Below, one piece after another: positions 11,340-23,599 of a stretch of DNA of 64,000 nt. The translations under genes and the position numbers were made by a program. The DNA comes from Gnetum montanum. Taxonomy: Eukaryota; Streptophyta; Gnetopsida; Gnetales; Gnetaceae. Positions within the stretch are counted from its first letter, which is position 1. Every line of letters starts with the position of its first letter. The stretch covers positions 74,848 to 138,847 of the forward strand of contig MNCI01007659.1 in the NCBI GenBank assembly GCA_015680685.1, in the 5' to 3' direction. Below the pieces are notes generated by a model that saw only the letters and a program-made list of their open reading frames with translations, was not told the DNA's origin and did not search any database.

Positions 11340-13690
11340 ATTGATTCTAAGTGTACAACCCTTGTAGCATTTCATTGCAACAGCTATGGAGGAATCTCAC
11401 CCTACATAGACAAAGTAGGAGGTAATTGGGTTGAAGGTGGAGATGTAGGTGTAGAGAGATGTGGAGGATGATAAGGATATGGATATGGGTTTTCCTCTTA
11501 AGTAGATGATGAATGTATTTGGTGATACTCTGGAGGGTAATAGTGATGCTGGAATGATGCATGACTTGCAAAACTTCTAGGGGAGAAAAACTACTAAACA
11601 TAATATTTATATAGATTTGGTTGTCTATAAGGGTACTACTACCCTGGTGATGGCATTTCCCACAATTGTGGTTAGTATCACCATTGGTATTATTTATAAG
11701 GTTGTTGAGGATTCCCACTTAGGTAGTAAGCTTGTTGTTGCTGGTGGAACTATCTTGGATTACCTTGAGGGTAAGGCAATCATCTTGGAGCCTGCCTACA
11801 TGCTAGGCAAGGATGTAATGCGTACACTCTAGAATATTGTAAGTGTGACACCATAGGACAACATCCCTTTGGATGTTTGTATTAGCATATGTTACATTCA
11901 ATTTCACCATTAGAATTAGACTCCACAACTTTCTCTACTACAACAACTTTTCCCTTACCTCCTTGGTAGGCACATTTAGCTTCTTTTCACCTCCTACAAT
12001 TATGATCACTATTTTTCTCTTTAGATTCTTCAGCAATCTTCAACATGGTTTAAAAATTTTCATCTAGAGAGTCCCATAACTTGTCAACCTTCACTGAAAC
12101 ATCATAAATAGATTTTTGGATGGGCAAGGTCTTTCTATTCACCACTTCATCAAGTGTGACTCCTCCTCATCACAAATTGGACCACTCATTTTCTAATGGA
12201 TGGGTCCTTATTATACTCTTTAGCACATTCCCTTTTTCATAGCTCGCCTTTTCCTTTTGGTACCTACTCAATTAACCTTTGTATCTGATGAGCTATCATT
12301 TCAGACAATCTTCCTTGAGCATACATCCCAAGGGTTCTTCTTGTTTCTGCTCGGAGCCCATCTATGATGTGACAAAGTTGTTCCCTCTGAGAGTAACCAT
12401 GGCTAGGGCTTATGTGTGAATAGTATCAGCCCATGGCAGCATCCAAGGGTTCATGTGTTCCTTGTTTCCAACCTTGAATTTATCTTCTAAAATTAGACAC
12501 TTTGGAGTACATCTGGTATTTGTCATTGAATAGCTCTAACATGATACTCCATCTTCGAACAGATTCTGGTTCTAAGAATCCATACCAGCTTTCAGCTTCC
12601 TTAATGAGTGTCCTTGGGAGAAGCTTGAGTTTTTACCACTCATTCTCTATAAGGCACATGCATCTTGAAAAGCTTGTAGATGTGTCTACAGATTAGAATT
12701 CTATCCCCCCTCAAATTTTGGAATATTGTTCATGCCTAGGCAATTAATCTAACTATCCTTCATATGCCTAGTCAAGATTCTTACTACCTCTGCAATGCTG
12801 AGCATACTTCAGTTCACCAATAAAGGTTCATCATCATCATTGTGTTCATGATGTTGATGATGGTTTCAGCCACCCCTTCGATTTTTGTAGCCTTGATAGT
12901 CATTGTTATTCCATCAGTCCCCTTCATCACAGTTTTTTTGATGGTGGCTTTTATGAGAACTGTCAAATGAAGAGAAATGTTCAGAATTTCATGAAGAGGA
13001 AGGTGGACCACCACTTCCACCACAGTGTCTACCACCACTGTTACACTTATTACAATCACCATCCTTAGATCCCTTATTATTGTGATGTTTACCAGAGTCC
13101 CTACCATGGCTATCACTCTTTTCTGAATCTAGTTTATCAATAGTTGATCGTAGGGTCAAGTTCACACCCTCACTAGCAATAGCAAGGGCTGAAAAATCTT
13201 CATGTTGAGAACCTTCCAAGGGAGGATCCTAATTTTCTTCTTGATCTACTAAGAACAAGGGGTTAGTGTAATGTTTCCCCTTTGTAGCTTCATGGAGTTT
13301 CTCCCGAAATTTATCTCTCTTACACTGTGTTTCAGTAGAACAGTAGTTCCAAGTGTCATATCCATCCACAACGTATTCTTCATGAAGATCTGCTCTACCC
13401 AACTTCTTAAGGGTTTTCAATAGCATCCCAAGCATAGATCGATTAGGGGGCAAGATGATGTTGCCATCCATATCATGCCATCGCATCTGTTCATCCTAAT
13501 GTAGGATGAAGGTAAATTTTGGCACAAACTCATTTGGATGAGTGTATACCACCTTGCATTCTTGTGGGACTGGTGGTTTGGTATCTTCAGGCTTGCAAGA
13601 AGAAGAAGAAATTTTTGTTAGTCTGGTTTTATAATTTTTATGTATAGTGGAAATGATATTGACCTTAGGTTTGTACAATAATATTAATGA
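11340..13690 (-). pseudogene. gag of element C
   Basis: Begins near 13678 (MYKPKVNIISTIHKNYKTRL). It contains the N-terminal signature THPNEFVPKFTFIL shared by all copies here, then RWHDMDGNIILPPNRS (13486-13229), a Ser/His/Gly-rich stretch, a capsid-like region around 12700-12200 and a Cys/His cluster near 11850. Gag would form the particle and bind element RNA. Many stops and frame changes; no open frame beyond about 125 codons. Confidence 0.75.
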
Positions 13691-13733
13691 TATTCACTTA
13701 AACCTCAATAGCACACATTCCACAAATAAACTT

Positions 13734-13749
13734 CCTAGTAACGGTGCCA
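13734..13749 (-). promoter_or_regulatory. Primer-binding site of element C (tRNA-Asp type)
   Basis: Next to the 5' LTR the minus strand reads TGGCACCGTTACTAGG. The complement of a plant tRNA-Asp 3' end is TGGCGCCGTTGCCGGG. The first differences are G-to-A changes, one of them at a CpG. Athila elements typically use this primer. Confidence 0.7.
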
Positions 13750-13750
13750 A

Positions 13751-14649
13751 TGATGAGCAACGAGGTACCCCTATGTCCAACCATACAAATCATAAAGCAG
13801 TCATGTGTGATCTAGTTGAATTCCATGGATTTCATCATTTCCAATGCACTAGCCCTTTAGGAAGTGAATCTAACCTTAAGGTCAATCGTTGTCTTCCCAA
13901 TTACACTTGTGACATTCATTGGTATGGTTAAGTGTAACTAAGGCATTCAATTTTTATCATTTTTATGTTTTATAGTTGGGTGCTTAAATTGTGGATAAAA
14001 AGAGATTTGATTAACTAATCTAAATTAACTAATCAACTAATCATTTTACTAATCCTAACATAAGTATTTGTTCCCACTTTCCATACACATCCTGAACCCA
14101 CGTATCTATTGTTAAGCAACCAGGTGCTACACTACTGGGTGTACCAAGCAATAACACCACTAGGATTACCAAGTGAATATGTGCTATGCTCAAAGAAGTC
14201 ATACTTATGTGTCTAATCTATCTCACTTAATTATCTCATTAATGTAACAATTGAAAAATATTTAATAACTAATTGAAAGAATTCAATAAATAATTAAAAA
14301 TAATAAATACATGAATGAAATAGCTAATCTATCCAAAGTGATGCAAGGTTTATCAGAAAGCTCATCTTTATTGCTACACATACTATCGTGCTCAAGTACA
14401 ACAATGCTTGAATAAAGGTCTGTACACTCAATGACTCCTACTACAGGCACTTGGGGGAAAAATTTTAACTTTTGAATAGAAAAAATGCAAGAGCTTCACT
14501 ACTACTGAAATCTAGATTGCCATAAATGCAACTAGTGGACACGTATTTATAGGCGATAAACACATACTATGTTGACAAGGTCTCATCGACACAGGATAAG
14601 ATGCATCAACAAGGCCTTATTGATGTAGTCAACCAACAATGACTCATCA
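13751..14649 (-). repeat. 5' LTR of element C
   Basis: 899 bases, the same length as 2929-3827. Plus-strand ends are TGATGAG and CTCATCA (a 7-bp inverted terminal pair). A TATA box on the minus strand lies at 14544-14551. The primer site follows at 13749. Confidence 0.85.
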
Positions 14650-14650
14650 T

Positions 14651-15270
14651 TTAGGAAATCTAATACTAAAGGCTGCAAGGAGTAGCTTGGAGGCCGTGTG
14701 GTAGAAATTTGATGAACCAGGAAACACATGGCTACCAGGCATGAAGATGGAAACCAACCAAAGTTTATGTGCATGGGAATTACTGTGGAACCCTACCAAG
14801 GAACCTTTTGCATTCACATGACTCAGGACAATAGCTTTCAATTTACCTAGAATGGCTCTATTTCATACTATGACTCTGGTATGTGGGATAGGGAGAAATA
14901 TAGCAAAGTCACTACGATGGGCATGACTCAGGAGATTTACAAATTCCACTATGTGGACCTTGGCTCTTACAAGTATTTTGTGCAATGGTACTTCCATCCT
15001 GCATAACAACCACTGTTACGTTCATGGCTACACCCTAGTGGCTAGATGTAAACACTGGAGTTGGAGAGAACTAGCAATTGGAGCCTCTTCTGTATAGCAC
15101 CTACAAATCCCTATGATGTCTACGCTTCTTGTGGCTCCTTTACTTCCTACAATAGCAATAATATTCGCACCTGCTACTATTGCACTAGTCACCACTTTCG
15201 TGAGCAAAGTGCCTAGGATGCTCATGACTGATCTGCTAGCTGCATCTGCAATGCTGACTTTACCTATGCT
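14651..15270 (+). pseudogene. G-type lectin S-receptor-like kinase fragment (S-domain)
   Basis: Plus-strand frames read first LGNLIL, then VW(stop)KFDEPGNTWLPGMKM, the end of a bulb-lectin domain (compare LWQSFDxPTDTLLPGMKL in this family). After a frameshift comes QGTFCIHMTQDNSFQF, NGSISYYDSGMWDREKYSKV and QEIYKFHYVDLGSYKYFV, which fits the S-locus glycoprotein domain. It ends with NPYDVYASCGSFTSYN, like the CDVYGLCGPFG motif at the domain's end. These proteins are membrane receptors with an outer S-domain and a cytoplasmic kinase. No PAN or kinase part is found; a Ty1/copia LTR follows. Several stops and shifts mark it as dead. The match begins right at the border of element C, but I could not find the missing N-terminal part left of 2929. 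Confidence 0.75.
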
Positions 15271-15289
15271 AGTGATGGTCTTACGTGAA

Positions 15290-15552
15290 CTATGTGATCA
15301 AGATCCAACCAATTGATTGTATCATTCTCGACATTGTTACCTCTAACATGCCCTTATTTTACTACTTAAGATCAAGTCTTTCCTTATTTTTAGAACATAG
15401 TTATGGTTATTGCTATGTTTTACTCAAGTTTCCTTTTCTTCTCCTTTTTTCTCTCTACTTTCCATTTTCAATTTTGTTCACAACTAGTATAAATATGCTA
15501 CTCCTCTGTATGTTTTTGTAGCAATCAATAAGAAGAATTCTCATTTCTCCCA
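15290..15552 (+). repeat. Ty1/copia 5' LTR (start approximate)
   Basis: The LTR is inferred from the primer site that follows. It ends in TTCTCCCA at 15552, eight bases before that site. It holds a TATA-like AGTATAAATATG near 15487. The left end is uncertain (15280-15320) because no second LTR is present for comparison. Confidence 0.55.
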
Positions 15553-15560
15553 ATTTTATA

Positions 15561-15573
15561 TGGTATTAGAGTA
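15561..15573 (+). promoter_or_regulatory. Ty1/copia primer-binding site (initiator tRNA-Met type)
   Basis: TGGTATTAGAGTA differs little from the canonical plant copia site TGGTATCAGAGC, complementary to initiator tRNA-Met. The gag start codon follows 33 bases later. Confidence 0.8.
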
Positions 15574-15605
15574 GGGATTGATTACTTATAGACCAGCCAA
15601 CCATC

Positions 15606-16019
15606 ATGGCAGTTTGGAGGGAGAAGCCATTACACTATACTCTCAATAACTCAAATAGGCCATGAGAACAATTAGTCATACACTTACTTAAGGGGATTAA
15701 CTGTTCTGCACAAAAACATGCAGTTACCAATGCTTTGATCTCAAAGCACAAAATTGTCTTTGTAAATGGCATGCTTTTGAAACTAGTCGAAAGAGACCCA
15801 AATGAAGGAATCTGGATCACCTATAACTCTATGGTAATGTCCTAGATCCTCAATTCACTTAATGGAGAGCTACTTGATAGCATTGTTTATCATGATATAG
15901 CAAGAGGAATATGGATGCAATTAGAGGAGAGATTCTCCCATGGAAGTGGACCAGGAATTCAGGAAATCAAGCATGAGATTGTTAATATATGACAAGGTGA
16001 AATGACAATTTTAACATAC
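15606..16019 (+). pseudogene. Ty1/copia gag, N-terminal part
   Basis: From ATG at 15606 one frame with three internal stops reads KHKIVFVNGMLLKLVERDP, then SMVMS(stop)ILNSLNGELLDS, then RGIWMQLEERFSHGSGPGI and KHEIVNI(stop)QGEM. This is the plant copia gag (UBN2-type) pattern. It stops matching near 16020, so the element is cut off before its zinc knuckle and pol. The frame is otherwise uninterrupted. Confidence 0.8.
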
Positions 16020-16310
16020 AATTAGTTCTTCAATTCTAACACTTCCTTCTGAACACCAACGTTGAGCTTTGAAGTCTTTGTTTCTTATCCGTGTTTTTTG
16101 AACTACCACATGCTTCCTTGAGACCTTGTAGATGCCCTTCTTCATTGAGCTCTCCTCTTTTCTTAATCCAAGTTCTATTCCTCTAAACATAGCAACTACA
16201 CAAACATCCTTGTTCTTCATTTTTCTTAAGCTTTTGACATACCAAAAGATCAACAAAAAGGCTTGGACAAATCTAGAACTCGAAGGATTAGTGTCTTGAT
16301 CAATTTCTAC
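16020..16310. other. Unassigned 290 bases between copia gag and element E
   Basis: An 81-codon minus-strand frame (16256-16011) resembles nothing I know. No motif links it to copia gag or to the gypsy pol piece that follows. It may be a remnant left by the deletion or insertion that joined them. Confidence 0.4.
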
Positions 16311-16344
16311 TTTAGGCTCTTAAATGCATTTTTACATTATTTGA

Positions 16345-17450
16345 ACAATCAAAATGGTGTATCTTTCATTATCAGTTCAATAAGTAGCTTTACAATCTTT
16401 GAAAAATTTTCAATAAATATTCTATAGTACCCTATATGGCTAAGGAATGATTTGATGGCCTTAACTATCTATGGCAATTAAGTGATGTTTTGAATGACTC
16501 TAACATTGTTTGGATCTACCTTTATACCTTTGTAAGATACCTTGTATCCTAGAACTATGTCATATTAGACCATTAAGTGGCTTTTCTTCCAATTGAGTTC
16601 AAATTTATCTTAGCACATCATTTCAAAACATGCTCTAAATAATCCAAAGCTTGTTTGAAGTTAAGTCTTTAGGTAGAGAAAACATCCATGAATACCTAGA
16701 CTTCATTACTAATCTATTTCTGAAAGATGCTGAGAACAAGTCTCTAGAATATGGTGAGATCATTTCATAGGCCAAATGACATTTTCCTATATGCAAACTT
16801 TTCCACAATCTAATGAATGTTATTTGATCCAGATCTTTCAATATGATAAAAAATCTGGTTGTATTCACTGTATCCATCCAAACAACTATAATATTGATGC
16901 CCCGCAATGGCATCCAAAACATTATGAATAAATATCAAAGGAAAATGGTACTTGAATGTTGTTATGTTCAACAATCAAAAATCCATATAGACACTCCACC
17001 TACCACCCTTCTTTAGGACAATGAACAATGAGCTAACTCATTCGCTATCTATGATAAGATAGATGAATCCTACCTTTAACAGCTTTTCTAAATCTTATTT
17101 AATAGCTTCTTTAAGCTTCGAGTTCAATCTTCATTGAGTTTAACAATGTCATTTAATAGTTATATTGATGTAGATTTGATGTTGATAGATGCGTGGATCG
17201 ATGCTAGTGATTTTATCATAAGACAACGATTGGTTATTTTTTTACTACTTCTAATAGTTTCCTCTTCTATTCTTTATCAAGATTGTCATTTATGATTACT
17301 AGTGTTTTATTATTACATTCCATAAGGCTTTTAGTTCTAGCAATTCAGGTTCACATTTTTCTAGTATCTCTAATTTTCCCCCATTCAATATCCTCATCTT
17401 ATTATCTTTGTATCTTTTCTAATTTATGTATTTCTTCAATATAGGTACTT
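16345..17450 (-). pseudogene. Reverse transcriptase piece of element E
   Basis: Minus-strand reads include LLNITTFKYHFPLIF, LDGYSEYNQI near 16870 and the active-site box FMDVFST near 16690, where the second Asp of FMDD is Val. The upstream linker near 17450-17250 is also recognisable. Frames shift repeatedly. Confidence 0.75.
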
Positions 17451-17911
17451 GTAATTCTGTCAATTGGTTCCATGCATATGTTGGATTCTTATTCTTCTTC
17501 ATTAATTAGCCACTGGATGCCTTTTTATTTAGTGGCTACTGCATATAGACACTATTGTACATACATGTCTTTAATACATTTGTTGCATGCTAAGATGGTA
17601 TTTTGTCTTGTTACCCATACTCTTAGTATGCAAGTGTACCTATTATCATTGTATGAAATACATGGAACCTTGCACCTCTAAACGGTTCCAACTTTATCTT
17701 CCTTGGTAATTTCCAAGCATACGTCTTTGATTCCTAACATAGCATCCATGGTGCTAAGCATTGCTCTTCCCATAATGATAAGAAATTCACAGGTTTTTCT
17801 TCCCCACATGGATAACCAAAAATTCAAAAGGATAAGCTAGCCACATATGATAGTTATTATGTCTTCCACTTGTCCAAGTCAAATAACAATAGACTAGTCA
17901 ACCAACTTTAG

Positions 17912-18157
17912 TTAGATGTTACTTTTCTTCAATGGAGATAGATTCCAGGCCTTGTACATGTCATAAGAGACAACATTCACTCTTGACCTAGAATCTAAGA
18001 GAGCCTTGCATGGTTTGTATCCTACTATTTCGAGATAGACTAAAGGACTCTTTGGATCTATTCTTTCCTTAGGAAATGCTCTTAACTTTATCCAATGTAT
18101 TATTATTTGTATAAGCATGATAGTGATCAAGTTCTTTTTTGTTAATATTGGAAGCAT
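17912..18157 (-). pseudogene. Aspartic protease piece of element E
   Basis: The 81-codon frame contains CKALLDSRSRVNVVSYDMYK. This is the retropepsin site with D-S-G changed to D-S-R. The next stretch, AWNLSPLKKSNI, matches the same place in elements C and D. Confidence 0.8.
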
Positions 18158-18169
18158 GGTGCTCTCTTG

Positions 18170-20080
18170 AGGATCTAGTATGAAAGGAGTAAGGTTGATA
18201 AAGTTCCTATCCTTTGAAAATTTTCTAGACTTGCCCTAAAAAAGGAACATTTCTTAGATCTTGATTCACTTGTATAGAAGGCATCCTCTTGTGCAGTAAT
18301 TACCCTTGGAGCATTTATTTGCTATGGTTTCCTTGGTAGTTCACCTTGCATTACTAATGGTGATACTAATGGTAACAAATTATGAGCTTGATAAGAGGGA
18401 CCCAATACTAATGTGAGGTTGTGGGCCTGTGGTATTTGGACAAATAGTATGGAGAGAAAGTATGAATAGAAGTACTTCTAGGAGAAATAGGATGTTGTAC
18501 ATAGTATCCATAAGGAACCTATTGTCTATATGGATATTACTGCCTTAGTGATAGTATTTCCCATGATAGTGGTGTTACCACTGCTATTGGTACTGTTACT
18601 ATGGTTGAGAATAAGCCCCAGTTAGATAGTATGATTGTTGATAGGCCTATCTAAAATTACCTTGTGAATAAGATAATCACCTTGGCATTTGTTTTTTTAC
18701 AAACTTTGGATTTAGTACATATGCTCCAAACTCTTGTAAGTGTGCCATGATAAGACAACATCCCTTAGAATGTTTATGTTGGTACACTTTGCAACTTACA
18801 TTATCTTCCAAGTTTGAGTTTGTTACTTCCTCTACCATAGCAACTTTTCCTTTATTTTTATAGCTTTCACATTCATTATTATTTTTCTTCTTTCTATCCT
18901 TATTTATGTTGAAGGCTTGTTTAATTCTATCTTAAGTGATGTAGCAAATTTCTCATCCACAGATCCTAGATTTTTTTATAGGCAAAGTCTTTCACTGAAT
19001 TGCATAATCTAATGTTTCTTCTTCTTGAATTTTGCATATCATCACATATTTTTTTTTTTTGATAGATGAATCTCTATTATATTTCTCAATTGATTCTCTT
19101 TTACCTAGCTCCCCTTCTTTTTCCACTTGGTCTATTAACCTTTGCGTTTGATGAGCTATCATCTTTGATAATCTACCTTAGGCATACACTCCAAGGGTCT
19201 CTTTACTCTTGTTCCTTAACCCATCCATGATGTGTTGTAGTTGTTCCCTTTGAGAAAATCCATGGCCTAGGCATCTATGTAATAATAAGTAGTATCTTCC
19301 CATTGCTGCATCAAGGGATTCATGCATCCCCTATTTCCATCCTCAAATCTACTTTCTTAAGTTTGACACTCTAGAGTAAGCTTGATATTTATCATTAAAG
19401 AACTCTAACATGATACTACATCTTTGGATTGATTCTAGTTCTAAGGATTTGTACCAACTCTCATCTTCCTTTACAATTATTCTAGGAAATAACTTTCATT
19501 TTTCTTCATCATTCTCTATATTTTGTATGGAACAAGAATCAAGGAAGGCTTGAACGTAGTGTTGTGAATTTGCATTTTATCCTCCCTCAAATTTTTGAAT
19601 ATTATGAATGTCAAATCACTTGATGTAACTATCCCTTAAATTTCTAGTAGGAATATACACTACTTCCCAAATATGAACCATATTATGAGTAGTTAATAGG
19701 ATTTCTTCATAGTCTTTGAGTTCATAGTCTCTGTTGTGGTGGTGACCACTTTAATGGTCATGATGTTCTCTTATTTCATGTTTGATCCTTCTCTTTCATC
19801 ATCACTATCTACTTATGCATCAGGATTTCTCCTTTTGTTTTCATATCTCCCATGATCTCTTATCCTTTTCCCATCATGATCCCTTAGTATTTGTTCCTTC
19901 CTATCAGAATATGTTGATGAGTGTGAGGGATAAGATGGGAGAGTTGGATGAGTTCTCCTTTTGTAACTTCTTAATTCCTCTTTTCTAGATTTGTCAAAGA
20001 TCTAAGGCCTTGAATTCCTCTTAAGTTCATAGTTCTTCTTATCTCTTCTAGGGGTTTCTACAAGAACTAAATGTAGCTTC
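18170..20080 (-). pseudogene. gag piece of element E
   Basis: Collinear with the gag of C and D on the minus strand, with the capsid-like region around 19600-19150 and a Cys/His cluster near 18750. No long open frame remains. The N-terminal signature present in other copies is not clear here. Confidence 0.6.
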
Positions 20081-20109
20081 ATTTTTATAGGATCTTCAAC
20101 GCATATTAC

Positions 20110-20229
20110 TAGTCATGCTCATGTACTATATGAATGCTCGAAGGGGCCATGCTCATGTACGCAACATCGCAACTAGACCCCAACGTCTCGTACACAATGT
20201 TGCAACAAATAGCAAAAACATCTTCATCA
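20110..20229 (-). repeat. Remnant of the 3' LTR of element D
   Basis: Matches two separate parts of the 5' LTR: TACTATATGAATGC (compare about 28900) and then the last 70 bases before CTTCATCA at 20229 (compare about 29270-29309). The middle is deleted and the left side joins element E. Confidence 0.65.
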
Positions 20230-20246
20230 TATCCCCACAACTAAAT
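20230..20246 (-). promoter_or_regulatory. 3' polypurine tract of element D
   Basis: The minus strand reads TTTAGTTGTGGGGATATGA directly before the LTR remnant, the counterpart of 3828-3845 in element C. Confidence 0.65.
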
Positions 20247-21443
20247 GAAAACTTGTCCTCTAGTGAAGAAGATGAGGAAAAAGTTCTTTACAACACATAT
20301 TAGGTAGATATGGGATTATTGATTGACATTACAAATTGACTCAGATGAAACAGACAAACTGTTAGTGCCCAAGTGTACAAAATTATGATTTTTACAAAAT
20401 TGGGTGTTCATGATAAGAGAAGTAAACATCCTAAATAACACTAACATCCAACACCTCATGGCAGCAAAAGAGTAAGGAAGAGAAGAGTTCCTATGATCAC
20501 AAACAATCTACATTGTGTGGTACTACTACATCATCCTTGATGAAGATAGTCTCACTTCCAGTCCATGTTTCCTACTGCAATCACAACATAATCATGAATT
20601 AGTATGCAATGTACAACACATAACTATTAAATGAATTTTCTCATCGATGGTTACACTTAGCTAGGTTGTGATTGTGGTTGATTGATTCCTTGAGTAGTGT
20701 TAGTGAAAAGGCTGACAGATAGGGTCAATTAAATTAAGCGGTTCATTAAATTTCAAAAAGTTTAACACAAGGAAATAATTGAAAAGGGTATAAGAATTTA
20801 CAACAATAAAAAGGAAATTTTACTAATAATTTTTATGAAGATGTGCACAATTAGATGTCATTGATGGGATAAACAAAAAGAATTTGATTGTAAGAATATC
20901 TAAGGGTAAAGAACATAACTAACCCAACCAAACGATATGTAAGTGGATATTCCCCAAAGTAAGCACAGGCCTTTTATGCCCTTGCATAACTTCAAACCAA
21001 AGAGTCTGTGGGCTCCATGGATGATTAATGATTACACAAGGTTAAGTACAAAAACTTGAAAGAACCTAATTAAGAATTCCAACACATCATACTAGGACAT
21101 CGAACCAAAGCACGAAACCGATAGCAAAGTGAGCTATGGAAAGTAGATATGGATGAGAGAGAGTGGAATGGAGTTCCTAATCATAGCCACATAAAGTCCC
21201 TTGTGGATTTAGTGGTTAAATGACTTAATAGGATCCATCCTTAGTCCAGACCAAAACCAACCACGTTCAGTGACTTCACATCCTCATCCTAAGACTAATC
21301 CATCCCCTAAGACACAAGAATGCTTTCACAAAACAAACACCATTTCTTATTAGAAAATTAGAAAAGAAGTAGGAAGTGAGGAAGGACCTTAGTGAGAGGG
21401 GACTAGTCCCATAACTAGTGCGTGTAGCCCATTTATTCTGTTT

Positions 21444-21620
21444 AAGGGGTGTGCTTTAAATTTCCATTATTATTTTTTTCCTTTTTTTTTTGTTGAAATG
21501 GGAACCACACCATGCAAAGATAGAGGAATTTTTTTTTCCCAAGGGATGTGCTTTAAAACCTCATCCTTTCTTTTCTTTTGTGTGTTTTTTCTCTTGATGA
21601 GAACCACACCACACAAGGAC
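21444..21620 (-). repeat. Doubled purine-centred block in the 3' region of element D
   Basis: Two units (21444-21520 and 21541-21620), each flanked by AAGGGRTGTGCTTTAAA and GAACCACACCAYRCAA on the plus strand with a pyrimidine run between. It is the equivalent of 6564-6760 and 47592-47800. Confidence 0.7.
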
Positions 21621-22228
21621 GCTATTCAACTTGCTTTTATTGATCAACATGGAATGGTAGGAAGTTCATGAAAACACATGCACCTAGGCAAATAGAAAAG
21701 TACAAAGAATACCAATTCCCATTGAAGCCATACCCTGTTCAAACCTTGGAATCCTTCCCAATTCTAGAAACTACCAAAGTCACAAATTTATTAAAGTTTT
21801 ATTAATGAAAAAGGGACTTCATGTTTCCAAAACAAGGAAAACCATAGAGTTTGTGGATGGGTGGATGTTTGTGGACTCAGTGCCTATTGCATGAAAAAGA
21901 AACCATGTCCTAATTATCCATAACAAAATTCAAAGCCAAAAACCAAACACCAACAATTAAATAAAAATAATACATACCGCCATCAAGTAATGCATTACCA
22001 ATGTACCTAGCACTTATTAATAAAAGTAAGAAAATCACACCAAACAAAATAAAATAAAATAAAAAAGAAAGTGTAAAATATTCAAGAAATACTAAACATA
22101 TTAACAATGGTGTAAAACAAAAATTAAGAAAGATTAATAACATGAAAACAAAAATATGTAAACTAAAGAATGCGTAAAACAAAAATTTGAAAAATTGAGG
22201 AGCCGCTTGTATGGTTAGCATGGGTGGC

Positions 22229-22246
22229 CATCTCCCCCACAACTAA
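22229..22246 (-). promoter_or_regulatory. Internal polypurine-tract-like site of element D
   Basis: The minus strand reads TTAGTTGTGGGGGAGATGG, a close copy of the 3' tract at 20230-20246, placed just after the integrase frame. Confidence 0.55.
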
Positions 22247-22259
22247 GTTCAAAGGAAAA

Positions 22260-23440
22260 GATCTGAAATATGGAGCATAGTTGTCCATCTGATGAGGTGT
22301 TTGTTATGTTAGCTAGCATATGCTCATGAAAATATTTAATTTGTTGAATGTTCATTAGTTGTTTCTTATTTGGGCTTTTAGGTTTATAGATCATCATGAC
22401 CCTAAAAGGAAAAGTCTCGTAAATAATGTAAGGTCCTCCCCACAATATTTGAAACTTAGTTCATTGGGGTACGTGTGTAGGATTCCAAAAAAGAACCTTA
22501 TTTCTTAATTGAAATTTAACTTTTCTGATTTTCAGGTCATAACACTTTTTTTTATAGGCCTTGTGCAACTCATTAGATGATAAGGCTACCAATCAATTTT
22601 TTTTCTAGCAAGTTGAGATTAATTAGTCTTTCTTTTTGGGCTAGTAGTTGAAAGTGTACGGAGTTCAAATTGGATTGGAAGTGTTGGTAATTTTCCATAC
22701 ACCGACTCATAGAGAGAGTAGCTTTTAGGAAGTTTCCATGTTGAGTGATAGGTCCAAAGGGCATCATTGAGTTTTGTCCTCTAGTCCTTCCTATACTTGC
22801 TAATAGTTCTTATTAGTATCCTTGTGATTTCCCTATTGGTAACCTTAACTTGACCATTAGCTTGGGAATGGTAGGATGTTGTGAGTTTATGTTTAACCCC
22901 TAAGCATTGCATGAGCTTCCAAAAAGTAGTACCTATAAAGTGAGTTCCATTATCAGAAATTAATGTATGTGGCACACCAAACTTATTTACAACATTTCAT
23001 TGTAAAAACTAAGCAGTAGTAGAGGATGTATAGTTGATGACGATTGCTACTTCTACCCATTTCATATAATAGTTAACACCAACTATGGTGTACGCCTTTC
23101 CATTTAACATGGGCATGATAGGACCCATGAAATCAATGCCCCAGATGTCAAAGGGTTCTAATGGTTGAATCCATTGTTGAGGTTCCTCTATTCAGGCAGT
23201 CATTCCACCATCTCATTGGCATCGTTCACAAGAGCGAACATAATGATGAGCATCCCTGAAGAGTGTTGGCCAGTAGTATCCTACCATCAAGATTTTAATG
23301 ATCATGCATCTCCTACCATAGTGTCCTCCACAAGGACCTTCATGAGCATCTGGGAGAACGTGTAGTTGATCAGCATCAGGAACACACCAATGAACCAAGT
23401 CATCAATGCACACCTTGTAGAGGTGTCTATTGATCTCCAT
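22260..23440 (-). pseudogene. Integrase domain of element D pol
   Basis: Frames 23440-23213 (zinc-binding part, HEGPCGGHYGRRCMIIKILM and VRSCERCQ) and 22975-22781 (HTLISDNGTHFIGTTFWKLM, then NGQVKVTNREITRI) cover most of the domain. The first Asp region is in a broken frame near 23150. The catalytic Glu of NGQxE is Lys, the same change as in element A. The C-terminal part reaches about 22260. Confidence 0.85.
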
Positions 23441-23599
23441 GATGTACTTTACTTGGTGACAAAACTACTATTTCTTTTAGTGGTCCAACCCTTTTGTCAT
23501 CTCTTGAGTGAGAAGATGGATGAGAATGCCATCATATCATTTTGTCTCATTGGGCATTTATTTAGTTATAACCCCAACAAAGAGGAGTTCATCAGGAAA

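Larger units (their letters stand above)
2929..14649 (-). mobile_element. Complete, decayed Athila-like LTR retrotransposon (element C)
   Basis: Minus-strand Ty3/gypsy element of 11.7 kb bounded by two 899-bp LTRs (2929-3827 and 13751-14649). Flanking bases TTTAA (2924-2928) and TTTAG (14650-14654) fit a 5-bp target duplication with one change. Reading from high to low coordinates the order is LTR, tRNA-Asp-type primer site, gag, protease, RT, RNase H, integrase, a purine-rich block, an extra coiled-coil frame, polypurine tract, LTR. RT signatures such as FLDGYSGYNQ and FGLCNAP and the Asp primer site fit the Athila lineage. LTRs differ at many sites and all frames carry stops, so this is an old, dead copy. 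Confidence 0.85.
16311..20110 (-). mobile_element. Truncated Athila-like gag-pol fragment (element E)
   Basis: A minus-strand piece with gag (about 20080-18170), protease (18157-17912) and RT (about 17450-16345), but no RNase H, integrase or LTR of its own. The low end stops in the RT thumb/connection (GYKVSYKGIKVDPNNVRVIQ). The high end runs into the shortened LTR of element D. It is more diverged than A or C. Its loss of both ends fits deletion by recombination with neighbouring elements. Confidence 0.7.

Noticed and set aside
16011-16256. 81-codon minus-strand frame as a gene
   Set aside because: No recognisable motif, and it lies in a junction between two truncated retroelements.
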